64,000 nt of DNA, taken from positions 62,001 through 126,000 of the forward strand of contig CANQNW010000005.1 of the NCBI GenBank assembly GCA_947625305.1, given 5' to 3'. The notes under the pieces were generated by a model. The model made no database searches. It was not told where the DNA came from and was given only the letters and a program-made list of their open reading frames with translations. Made by a program: the position numbers and the translations under genes. Below are positions 45,201 to 52,859 of the stretch, piece after piece; positions within the stretch are counted from its first letter, which is position 1, and the number at the start of each line of letters is the position of its first letter. This DNA comes from Candidatus Gastranaerophilales bacterium. Lineage in GTDB: Bacteria; Cyanobacteriota; Vampirovibrionia; Gastranaerophilales; Gastranaerophilaceae.

Positions 45201-45439
45201 TTATCAATAATGTATGTGAGCGCCTCCAGAGTTAAAGGCTCTATATATACTTTATCCGCAATATTTTCATCTGTCATGATAGTTGCGGGGTTAGAGTTTA
45301 CAAGAACAACTTCAATATTTTCTTCTTTTAATGCCCTGCATGCCTGCACACCAGCATAATCAAATTCAGCCGCCTGACCTATAACAATAGGGCCTGAGCC
45401 TATGACAAGTACCTTTTTTATATCTTTATTAATCGGCAT
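42203..45439 (-). CDS. carB: Carbamoyl-phosphate synthase large subunit
   Basis: The 1078-aa subunit makes carbamoyl phosphate from bicarbonate, ammonia and two ATP. Two ATP-grasp halves are clear: [21 protein letters not shown] with [10 protein letters not shown] in the first, [21 protein letters not shown] with [10 protein letters not shown] in the second. [20 protein letters not shown] and [19 protein letters not shown] are the metal/ATP sites. The C-terminal MGS-like domain, usually the site of UMP/ornithine control, is present. Length is normal. It lies 11 nt after the pyrF-carA fusion, its glutaminase partner. Confidence 0.97.
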   Translation of the reverse strand: [1078 protein letters not shown]

Positions 45440-45450
45440 AATTCTTTCCT

Positions 45451-47286
45451 TTATACTGTAACTTTTTTACTGTTTTCAACTTCTTCAATCCATTTTATGA
45501 TAACTTTATTTGCATCATAAGGCCCTGCTGTTAATTCAGGGTGGAATTGAACGGTTTTTATTTTATACTCATCGCAGCAAATCCCTTCAACCGTGTTATC
45601 GTTAAGGTTTATGTATGTAACCTTTGTATTCTCGGGGAGTGTTGAGTCATCAACCGCATAGCTGTGATTTTGAGAGGTAATAAATATTTCATTTGTTTCC
45701 AAGTTCATAACGGGGTGATTACCGCCTCTATGCCCGTATTTAAGTTTATATGTTTTTGCTCCGAGAGCGATTGATAATATTTGATGTCCTAAACAGATAC
45801 CGAATATTCTGATTTTACCGAGCAGTGCCTTTGCTGTTTCTATTGCCTGATGAGCATCCTCAGGATTTCCCGGGCCGTTTGAAATTAATACCGCATCAAA
45901 ATTACCTTCTAAAATTTCATCCGCTTTAACATCTGCCGGGAATACCGTAATATCACAGTTAAGTGATTTAAAGTTTTCAAGAATACTCTTTTTAATACCC
46001 ATATCAATTATTGCAAGTTTTATACCGTTTCCTGAAAATTTTTCAATTTTATAAGTTGATACATCAAGAGTAATATCTTTACTTATGCGGTATTCACGCA
46101 TTTTTTGCTTAATTTCTGGAGTAATATCGCCTGTTGTAATAGCACAGTTCATAGCCCCGTAATTTCTTATTATTTGGGTTAAGTGTCTTGTATCAATTCC
46201 CTTTAGAGCAACAATATTATTTTGTTTTAAGTATTCATCCAGCGGAGTACAGCTTTTATAGTGAGATTCATGCTCGCAAAGATTTTTTACGATAAACCCT
46301 TTAGCATGGATTTTTCCGCTTTCAAAATCATCTCTGTTTATTCCGTAGTTGCCTATTTCAGGGTATGTCATAACAATGGTCTGCCCTGCATAAGATGGAT
46401 CCGTTAAAATTTCCTGATAACCGACCATTGATGTATTAAATACAATCTCGCCGTATGAAGTCCCGTCACAGCCTATAGATTCACCTTCAAATATCATACC
46501 GTTTTCAAGAATTAATTTTCCTTTTGAAAGTGCATAAGATTTGTTTTGAGTTAAAAGTGCATTTTCAATTTCTTCATAAATCATTTTTATGGCTTTAACT
46601 CTATCTTCTGCAGAAGTAACGGCTCTGCCTATAACCAAGTAGTCAGCGCCTTCTTTTATTGCGATAGATGGAGTTGCCAATCTTTTTTGGTCGTTTTTAT
46701 TAGACCAATCGGGACGAATGCCGGGGCATAATACTTTAAAATCTTTTCCGCAGGCTTGTTTTATCTTTTTAGCCTCCCAAACACTTGCAACTACTCCATC
46801 CAATCCCGCCTTTTTTGCCATAATCGCAAGGTGCATTGCATAATCGTTTGGTTTATAAGGAACTTTAAGTTCATTCTGCAGACTTTCTTCTGATATACTT
46901 GTTAAAACAGTAACTCCCAGAATAACAGGCTTTTCTCTGCCAAGCTCTTCGGCAGTCAAGCGGGCTGTTTCCGCCGTCAGTTTCATCATTTCTTCTCCGC
47001 CCGTTGTATGAAGATTAAAGAATGATGCTCCGTTTCTTACTATATTTGCCGCTGCTTTTGCTACGGTATTTGGGATATCATGAAGTTTAACATCAAAAAA
47101 GAACTTTATATTCTGCTCTTTCATAAAATTAAATATCTCATATCCGTTGCCCGTATACATTTGCAAGCCGACTTTAAACACTCCGACATAATCTTTTAGT
47201 TCGGTTATAAGTTCTTTTGCCTGCTCAACCGTATCTACATCGAGCGCCAGAACTATTTTTTCTTTAATTTCCGGTTTTATTTCCAT
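45451..47286 (-). CDS. pyrF-carA: Fusion of OMP decarboxylase (PyrF) and carbamoyl-phosphate synthase small subunit (CarA)
   Basis: One 611-aa chain. Residues 1-240 are orotidine-5'-phosphate decarboxylase: IVLALDVDTVEQA, the catalytic FFDVKLHDIP (65-70) and CPGIRPDW; residues 213-222 (GADYLVIGRA) bind phosphate. Residues 253-600 are CarA: LENGMIFEGESIG, GYQEILTDPSYAGQ, the glutaminase nucleophile in GICLGHQIL (Cys498), and FHPELTAGP with His582 and Glu584. The linker is short (about 243-252). The enzyme thus joins the last and first steps of UMP synthesis. Its frame is continuous through the join with no internal start signal that I see. Confidence 0.95.
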   Translation of the reverse strand: MEIKPEIKEKIVLALDVDTVEQAKELITELKDYVGVFKVGLQMYTGNGYEIFNFMKEQNIKFFFDVKLHDIPNTVAKAAANIVRNGASFFNLHTTGGEEMMKLTAETARLTAEELGREKPVILGVTVLTSISEESLQNELKVPYKPNDYAMHLAIMAKKAGLDGVVASVWEAKKIKQACGKDFKVLCPGIRPDWSNKNDQKRLATPSIAIKEGADYLVIGRAVTSAEDRVKAIKMIYEEIENALLTQNKSYALSKGKLILENGMIFEGESIGCDGTSYGEIVFNTSMVGYQEILTDPSYAGQTIVMTYPEIGNYGINRDDFESGKIHAKGFIVKNLCEHESHYKSCTPLDEYLKQNNIVALKGIDTRHLTQIIRNYGAMNCAITTGDITPEIKQKMREYRISKDITLDVSTYKIEKFSGNGIKLAIIDMGIKKSILENFKSLNCDITVFPADVKADEILEGNFDAVLISNGPGNPEDAHQAIETAKALLGKIRIFGICLGHQILSIALGAKTYKLKYGHRGGNHPVMNLETNEIFITSQNHSYAVDDSTLPENTKVTYINLNDNTVEGICCDEYKIKTVQFHPELTAGPYDANKVIIKWIEEVENSKKVTV

Positions 47287-47290
47287 TGTT

Positions 47291-48562
47291 CTATCCTATA
47301 TTATATATTTTACCTTTTATAATTGTAATTTTAGGCCTGCCTTTGAGTTTTACTCCATCAAAAGGCGAAATCCTGCACTTTGATTTAAATTTAGATGCAT
47401 TAACAATCCATTCTTCATTCAAGTCAATAACTGTTAAATTAGCCTCATTATTTATTTCAATATTACCTTGATTTTTAAGGTTTAAGATATCAGAGGGTGC
47501 TATAGTAAACTTTCTTATAAGTTCCATTAACGGAAGTTTTCCCGTATGTACAAGGTTTGTAAGTGCAAGAGCAAGTGCAGTTTCAAATCCTGCAATACCC
47601 ATTGGTGCATTTTGGATTGGAAGCAACTTTTCATGTACCGTATGAGGTGCGTGGTCTGTTGCTATACAATCAATAGTTCCGTCTTGAAGCCCTTCTGTTA
47701 CCGCAATTAAATCTTCTTTTGTTCTTAACGGCGGATTTACCTTATATTTTGCATCATAGTCAATAATATCATCTTCCGTTAATGAAAAGTAATGCGGTGC
47801 TGTTTCTGCTGTTACTTTTAAACCGTCTTTTTTAGCCTGCCTTATTAATTCAACTGACCGTTTTGTTGAAATATGAGCAAAGTGATACCGCCCGTTAACG
47901 GCTCTTACCACTTCCAACTCTCTTGCAACAGCTAAGGATTCTGTTATGGAAGGTATTCCTTTTAATCCTAATCTTGCGGATACTTTGCCTTCATTAATAA
48001 CTCCGCCGTTTGCAAGCGATGAATCCTCGGAATGCGAACTAATTATTGAATTATGTGAATTTATATATTTAAGAGCTTCCTTTAATAAATGCATATTTTC
48101 AACGGGTTTTCCGTCATTAGAAAACGCAATTGCCCCGTTATCAAGAAGCTCCGATACATTAACAATTTTTTCCTCCGTTAAACCTTTAGTAACGGCGCAT
48201 ATCGGATAAAATCCGATGTCTGATACTTCTTTTGCTCTGTTAATTATGTATGTTAATGTTGTTAAATTATCAACAAACGGATTTGTATTTGCCATAGGGC
48301 ATATTGCGGTATACCCGCCTTCTATTGCGGATAAAATACCTGTTTTAATTGTTTCTTTTGCGGTAAACCCCGGTTCTCTTAAGTGGCAGTGCATATCTAT
48401 AAGCCCCGGAGTAATAATTTTGCCTGTCAGGTCAATAACTTCATCATCTTTAACGGTTAAATCAACTCCGATTTCTTTTATAATCCCGTTTTCAATTCTT
48501 ATATCGGATATTTTATCAAAATTTGTTTTTGGATTTATTATTCTTGCATTCTTTAGAAGCAT
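47291..48562 (-). CDS. pyrC: Dihydroorotase
   Basis: A 423-aa amidohydrolase that closes carbamoyl-aspartate to dihydroorotate. LIDMHCHLREPGFTAKETI carries the metal HxH, later FAHISTKRSVELIR supplies a His and IATDHAPHTVHEK the catalytic Asp and His. It is a class I (long) dihydroorotase. It follows pyrB directly and precedes pyrF-carA by 4 nt. Confidence 0.96.
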   Translation of the reverse strand: MLLKNARIINPKTNFDKISDIRIENGIIKEIGVDLTVKDDEVIDLTGKIITPGLIDMHCHLREPGFTAKETIKTGILSAIEGGYTAICPMANTNPFVDNLTTLTYIINRAKEVSDIGFYPICAVTKGLTEEKIVNVSELLDNGAIAFSNDGKPVENMHLLKEALKYINSHNSIISSHSEDSSLANGGVINEGKVSARLGLKGIPSITESLAVARELEVVRAVNGRYHFAHISTKRSVELIRQAKKDGLKVTAETAPHYFSLTEDDIIDYDAKYKVNPPLRTKEDLIAVTEGLQDGTIDCIATDHAPHTVHEKLLPIQNAPMGIAGFETALALALTNLVHTGKLPLMELIRKFTIAPSDILNLKNQGNIEINNEANLTVIDLNEEWIVNASKFKSKCRISPFDGVKLKGRPKITIIKGKIYNIG

Positions 48563-49477
48563 TTATACCTCTTTTCCTTGTTTTAATAAGGTATTTAATA
48601 TTGCCATACGCACATATACTCCGTTTTGAGCCTGTTCAAGAATTGTTTTGCCTACCCTGTTATCAAGAAGTTCGGATGATACTTCAATATTACGGTTAGC
48701 AGGCCCCGGGTGCATTAATATAACATCGTTTGAGGCATACTTCTTTAATAAATCCGTATCTATCTCATAAAGTCTTTTATATTCTAAAGAATCAGGATAT
48801 CCTTCTTTTTCGTGTCTTTCATTTTGAACCCTTAGCACCATAACGACATTTGCACCGGCTATAGCCTCTTTAACATCCTTATGATATTTGACATTAAACG
48901 CATCAAAACTTTCAAACTCCAAATAGGAAGGAGCGCACAGGTGAATATCGGCATTGAATTTTGATAAAAGATTTATGTTTGATTTAGCAACTCTGCTGTG
49001 CGAAACATCCCCTATTATTACAATCTTTTTATTTTCAACCGTTCCGATTTTTTCAAGCATTGTATAAAAATCCAACAAAGCCTGCGAAGGATGTGCGTGT
49101 GTACCGTCACCTCCATTGACAAATTTTATAGGATATTTTACAAGCCTCATTACATTATTGATTATTCCCGAGAGCGAATGCCTGATTACAACCGCATTAA
49201 CTCCGAGAAAATAAAGGTTTTCAATGGTATCTTTTAAACTCTCGCCCTTTGATAGTGACGAATGCGACAAATCAAAATTTATTATATTCATTCCCAGTTT
49301 CTGGCCTGCGATTTCAAAACTGCATCTTGTTCTGGTTGAGTTTTCATAGAACATTAAAGCAAGTGTCTTTTTCTCAACATCGGAATTTTTCCTGCCTGAT
49401 TTAAATTCTTTTGCAAGATTTACGATATTTAAAATATCTTCTTTTGAAATATTTTTAATATCAATTAAATGTTCCAT
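48563..49477 (-). CDS. pyrB: Aspartate carbamoyltransferase catalytic subunit
   Basis: The 304-aa enzyme condenses carbamoyl phosphate with aspartate. YENSTRTRCSFEIAGQKLG holds the carbamoyl-phosphate site (STRTR), VNGGDGTHAHPSQALLD the HPxQ motif, and HPGPANRN the third. Start ATG 49477 is chosen because it overlaps the pyrE stop (TAATG) and has AAGG about 10 nt upstream; a longer frame to 49537 has no support. No PyrI regulatory subunit is present in the window. Confidence 0.96.
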   Translation of the reverse strand: MEHLIDIKNISKEDILNIVNLAKEFKSGRKNSDVEKKTLALMFYENSTRTRCSFEIAGQKLGMNIINFDLSHSSLSKGESLKDTIENLYFLGVNAVVIRHSLSGIINNVMRLVKYPIKFVNGGDGTHAHPSQALLDFYTMLEKIGTVENKKIVIIGDVSHSRVAKSNINLLSKFNADIHLCAPSYLEFESFDAFNVKYHKDVKEAIAGANVVMVLRVQNERHEKEGYPDSLEYKRLYEIDTDLLKKYASNDVILMHPGPANRNIEVSSELLDNRVGKTILEQAQNGVYVRMAILNTLLKQGKEV

Positions 49478-50052
49478 TATGCTTTTACCTTTTCTTCCCT
49501 GCTCCCGGGTTTTACAAGCGGTATTCCTTCTTTGCACAGCGGGCAGTTTTCAGGCTCATATACAACAGGATCAATCTGCATTAAGGATTTAATGTTATAT
49601 TCCGTTTTACCTTTTGTCCTATCTACAATACAGCCTACCGCAACAACTTCAGGCTCATATTCTTTTATTGCTTCCATTGTTTCTTTAATTGTTCTTGCAG
49701 TTGTAATAACATCTTCAATAATAACAACTCTTTCACCTTTTTTAAGAGTATAACCTCTTCTTAACTGCATTACCCCGTCTTTTCTTTCCACAAAAAGATT
49801 TCTCTTTTTGGCATTTTTTGCTGTTTCATAACCGATTATAACAGCCCCGATAGCGGGTGCTACGATTGTATCAAATTCAATACCCGATAACTTTTCAGCG
49901 AGCATTTTCCCTAATTTTTCAGTAATTTCAGGGTATTGATATAATTTTGCACATTGAAAATATATATCGGAATGTAAGCCCGAGGTTAAGCAAAAGTGCC
50001 CATGCAGTACACCTTCTGCCTGTTCTAATAAATTTAATACTTCATTTCCCAT
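49477..50052 (-). CDS. pyrE: Orotate phosphoribosyltransferase
   Basis: A 191-aa enzyme that adds PRPP to orotate. ERVVIIEDVITTARTIKETM is the PRPP-binding motif, and FVERKDGVMQLRRGYTLKKG the loop with catalytic Lys/Arg. The C-terminus has CPLC, as in the longer, cyanobacteria/archaea-like forms. It is coupled to pyrB by overlap. Confidence 0.95.
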   Translation of the reverse strand: MGNEVLNLLEQAEGVLHGHFCLTSGLHSDIYFQCAKLYQYPEITEKLGKMLAEKLSGIEFDTIVAPAIGAVIIGYETAKNAKKRNLFVERKDGVMQLRRGYTLKKGERVVIIEDVITTARTIKETMEAIKEYEPEVVAVGCIVDRTKGKTEYNIKSLMQIDPVVYEPENCPLCKEGIPLVKPGSREEKVKA

Positions 50053-50054
50053 TA

Positions 50055-50981
50055 TTATTCCCTCAATTTTCTTTTTAATTCATCTAAATTTTTAAAATTA
50101 TTTTTTGTAATATATTCATTCAGTTCAAATACTAACCGTTGTGCCGTATCGGGATGAGTAAAGTTCGCTGTCCCTATTTGAACTGCATCAGCACCCGCTG
50201 CCATAAATTCCAATACATCTTCAAGTGTTTCAATTCCGCCTATTCCTATTACGGGAATATCAACGGTTTTGGCAATACGCATGACAGCACCTACCGCAAC
50301 TGGTTTGACACCCACACCTGAGTAACCGCCCGAAATTATACTCTTTCTTATTTCTCCATTTATACAGCTTATTTTTATTTGAGTACCCTTTAATGTATTA
50401 ATTGCACTTATTGCATCCGCTCCCGCTTTTTGCGCACTTAGTGCTAATTTTTCTATTGAAGTAACATTCGGAGTTAATTTTACGGTTATAAATCCTTGAT
50501 ATTCCTGCCTTACTGAGTTTACAAGTTCATATAAAGAATTTTCATCTACTCCGAATTCTATACAGCCTGATTTAACATTCGGGCATGAAACATTCAGTTC
50601 AACGGCTTTTATTTTATTATTTTCGCAGATTTTAGCCAGAGCAATATATTCATCTAAACTTGAACCTGCTATATTCATTAAAAATTCAATATTTTTAGAT
50701 TTTAAAACAGGCAGTTTTTCCTCTAAAAACTTGTCTATTCCGACATTTTCAAGCCCGATAGAATTTATCATACCTGCTTTTGTTTCGGTAATACGAATAT
50801 TTTTATTACCCTGACGGGGATTAAGTGAGATTGCTTTTGTAACTATCGCCCCAAGATTAGATACATCAATAAATTCATCGTATTCATCATTATAGCCGTA
50901 TGTACCTGAAGCAGTCATAATAAGGTTTTTAAGTATTAATCCTTTAAGGTCTGTTTGAAGTATATTTGTCATTACTGCCAT
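50055..50981 (-). CDS. pyrD: Dihydroorotate dehydrogenase, class 1B catalytic subunit
   Basis: The 308-aa FMN barrel oxidises dihydroorotate to orotate. LNVSCPNVKSGCIEFG contains the catalytic Cys region, followed by FITVKLTPNVTSIEKLA, and IPVIGIGGIETLEDVLEFMAAGADAVQIGTA (about residues 238-268) binds the FMN phosphate. With PyrK it forms the NAD-dependent class 1B enzyme. The start may be ATG 50981 or ATG 50972; the latter would make a TAATG overlap with pyrK like other joints in this operon. Confidence 0.95.
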   Translation of the reverse strand: MAVMTNILQTDLKGLILKNLIMTASGTYGYNDEYDEFIDVSNLGAIVTKAISLNPRQGNKNIRITETKAGMINSIGLENVGIDKFLEEKLPVLKSKNIEFLMNIAGSSLDEYIALAKICENNKIKAVELNVSCPNVKSGCIEFGVDENSLYELVNSVRQEYQGFITVKLTPNVTSIEKLALSAQKAGADAISAINTLKGTQIKISCINGEIRKSIISGGYSGVGVKPVAVGAVMRIAKTVDIPVIGIGGIETLEDVLEFMAAGADAVQIGTANFTHPDTAQRLVFELNEYITKNNFKNLDELKRKLRE

Positions 50982-51733
50982 ACGACCTCACTTCCCGAAA
51001 AAACGGGGCCGTCTTTGCAAACCGAGGCATTAATTATTTTTCCGTCTTTCTTAATATCAATTACACAGCCTCTGCAAACCCCGATACCGCAGGCCATAAC
51101 TTTTTCCATTGCTACTTGAGTTTCAATTTCGTAGTTTCGAGCTATTTCATAAGTTGTTTTTAATACTATTTCAGGCCCGCAGACATATATAATTTCTGGG
51201 TTGAATTGATTTATTAAAACTCCGAGATAATTAAGCACACTGCCCATTTCCCCGTATGAACCGTCATCCGTATATATTTTATCTATTTGCATGCCTTTTG
51301 GTATTTCATTTTTATTTAAAAATCCGCAGGCAAACAGATTTTCAATTCCTTTTTTATCAAGTTCGGATTTTAAAAATGATATCGGAGCAGAGCCAATTCC
51401 TGCACCGATAAGCAATGATTTTTTATTTTTTATATCAAATCCGTTCCCTAAAGGCCCTGTTATATCAATAATATCGCCTGCTTTTAGCGATTTAATATAA
51501 TTAGTGCCTTTACCCCGTTCTTTAAATAAAACTCCGATTTTCCAGTTTTCATTTGAATAAACACTAAACGGTCTTCTGAAAGTCAAGCCTTCACAGTAAA
51601 TAGAGATAAACTGACCTGCTTTAACTTCTACATTTACTCCGCAGTCAATTTCTATGAAGTATGAGGAGGAGGATACTTTTTCTATCCTTGATACTTTTGC
51701 TTTATATATTTTTTTTGTTTTTTCTTGTAACAT
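50972..51733 (-). CDS. pyrK: Dihydroorotate dehydrogenase electron-transfer subunit
   Basis: A 253-aa flavoprotein passing electrons from PyrD to NAD. FRRPFSVYS binds FAD, LLIGAGIGSAPISFLKSEL the NAD, and CGIGVCRGCVIDIKKDGKI with a later Cys (SVCKDG) the [2Fe-2S] cluster. It is the first enzyme gene of the pyr operon. Its ATG lies only 2 nt after GAGAGG, an unusually short spacing, and the Shine-Dalgarno belongs to the edge of the 112-bp repeats. Confidence 0.95.
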   Translation of the reverse strand: MLQEKTKKIYKAKVSRIEKVSSSSYFIEIDCGVNVEVKAGQFISIYCEGLTFRRPFSVYSNENWKIGVLFKERGKGTNYIKSLKAGDIIDITGPLGNGFDIKNKKSLLIGAGIGSAPISFLKSELDKKGIENLFACGFLNKNEIPKGMQIDKIYTDDGSYGEMGSVLNYLGVLINQFNPEIIYVCGPEIVLKTTYEIARNYEIETQVAMEKVMACGIGVCRGCVIDIKKDGKIINASVCKDGPVFSGSEVVWQ

Positions 51734-51738
51734 ATCCT

Positions 51739-52094
51739 CTCGATTTCACCCTACGCACCGTCTTAAATTTTGCTCCATTCGGGCTTTTCATTCGCTTCGC
51801 TGCCGCTGTCGCTCATTTCGCCCTCTTTACTTCGGGTTCACTCGCTATCGCTCGATTTCACCCTACGCATCGTCTTAAATTTTGCTCCATTCGGGCTTTT
51901 CATTCGCTTCGCTGCCGCTGTCGCTCATTTCGCCCTCTTTACTTCGGGTTCACTCGCTATCGCTCGATTTCACCCTACGCACTGTCTTAAATTTTGCTCC
52001 ATTCGGGCTTCTCATTCGCTTCGCTATCGCTGTCGCTCATTTCGCCCTCTTTACTTCGGGTTCACTCGCTATCGCTCGATTTCACCCTACGCAA
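51739..52094. repeat. Three tandem 112-bp direct repeats in the pyr leader
   Basis: Units start at 51739, 51851 and 51963, with a partial fourth start at 52075. They are nearly identical, rich in TTCGCT/CGCTC motifs and clearly less AT-rich than their surroundings. Read on the minus strand (the direction of the pyr operon), each unit has AGAGGG, then ATG and a 17-codon ORF, MSDSGSEANEKPEWSKI, at 51763-51816, 51875-51928 and 51987-52040 (the last with Asp5). On the plus strand they give only frame-through ORFs without a gene signature. Confidence 0.9.
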
Positions 52095-52103
52095 AATTTA
52101 AAA

Positions 52104-52133
52104 AAAAAGAAAAACATTACTGCTTTTCTTTTT
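52104..52133 (-). terminator. AT-rich attenuator-like hairpin of the pyr leader
   Basis: AAAAAGAAAA pairs with TTTTCTTTTT over 10 bp around a 10-nt loop, followed on the minus strand by more Ts. It is weak because it is almost all A-T, but it lies 1 nt past the stop of the leader ORF, the usual site for an attenuator. Confidence 0.4.
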
Positions 52134-52134
52134 C

Positions 52135-52170
52135 TTATATATATTCAATTTTTATTATATAGTGTTTCAT
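52135..52170 (-). CDS. Leader peptide ORF of the pyr operon
   Basis: ATG at 52170 opens an 11-codon ORF, MKHYIIKIEYI, with AGGG 7 nt upstream and a stop next to the hairpin at 52133. It would begin about 15 nt after the predicted transcription start. Its codons are rich in U and A (UAU, AUA, AUU), which suits a UTP-sensitive pause as in the enteric pyrBI leader. No direct evidence of translation is available. Confidence 0.5.
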   Translation of the reverse strand: MKHYIIKIEYI

Positions 52171-52191
52171 GCTTTTTCCCTGCTTTTTAGT

Positions 52192-52220
52192 ATTATCCGA
52201 CCAAAAAAAATCAAAGTCAA
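52192..52220 (-). promoter_or_regulatory. Predicted pyr operon promoter
   Basis: On the minus strand TTGACT (52220-52215) and GATAAT (52197-52192) are 17 bp apart, each one base from consensus. The start point would be near 52185, giving a leader of about 450 nt before pyrK. Confidence 0.7.
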
Positions 52221-52346
52221 TGAATTGAAATACAAGTTTACAAACAAATTAATATTATCCTGTTCTATTAGTCATCAGGCTAATTTTACTTAAAGTATTT
52301 TGTAATAAATTACTAAAGTAATAAAAATATTTGAAAGGTAATAAAT

Positions 52347-52775
52347 ATGTTTTTCCATGAAGACATTACTAAAGATTTATCCAGAGCAAAAAAGTTTTTT
52401 GAAGATATTATTTCATATACAATAGGGCCTTTTTCGCTTGATGAAATGATAACACACCGCATTAATACCTTAAATATAGTTGATGTTAGAGATTATAATA
52501 ACTATATAGAAGGTCATATCCCTTATGCTGTGCATATTCCTTATAAAGAAGCAAAAGAACATCTTGATATGCTTGATAAGGATAAAATAACCATAGTTTA
52601 TACATATTCAGATTCCTGCCCGAGAGCATACAAAACAGCATTGGAGCTGATTGAAAAACATTATCCTGCAGTAGTTTTAAGGGGCGGATTTAAAGAATGG
52701 AAAAAATTTGAGTTTGACATAATAAAATCAGAATCAGCAGATTATAAAGAATCAAATAAAGATAATAATAATTAA
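52347..52775 (+). CDS. Rhodanese-domain protein
   Basis: A 142-aa single rhodanese domain: NIVDVRDYNNYIEGHIPYAVHIP is the CH2A motif, and YSDSCPRAYKTALEL the active-site loop with Cys. It may handle sulfane sulfur; mnmA, a tRNA thiolase needing a persulfide sulfur, lies 84 nt downstream, though a terminator separates them. The first 30 residues are an added helix. Substrate unknown. Confidence 0.85.
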   Translation: MFFHEDITKDLSRAKKFFEDIISYTIGPFSLDEMITHRINTLNIVDVRDYNNYIEGHIPYAVHIPYKEAKEHLDMLDKDKITIVYTYSDSCPRAYKTALELIEKHYPAVVLRGGFKEWKKFEFDIIKSESADYKESNKDNNN

Positions 52776-52792
52776 TAATATAATTTACCGAG

Positions 52793-52823
52793 GCGGGATG
52801 CGATTTATCGCATCCCGCTTTAT
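52793..52823 (+). terminator. Terminator after the rhodanese gene
   Basis: A 12-bp perfect stem GCGGGATGCGAT / ATCGCATCCCGC with a 2-nt loop, followed by TTTATTATTT. Confidence 0.9.
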
Positions 52824-52859
52824 TATTTGTTGTATAATAATTTCACGATGAGGTGAAAT

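Noticed and set aside
51654-52190. Overlapping plus-strand ORFs of 74-130 codons in the repeat area
   Set aside because: They read through the 112-bp repeats in several frames, give the same repeated peptide (FHPTHRLKFCSIRAF-like) and have no family features; products of the repeat only.
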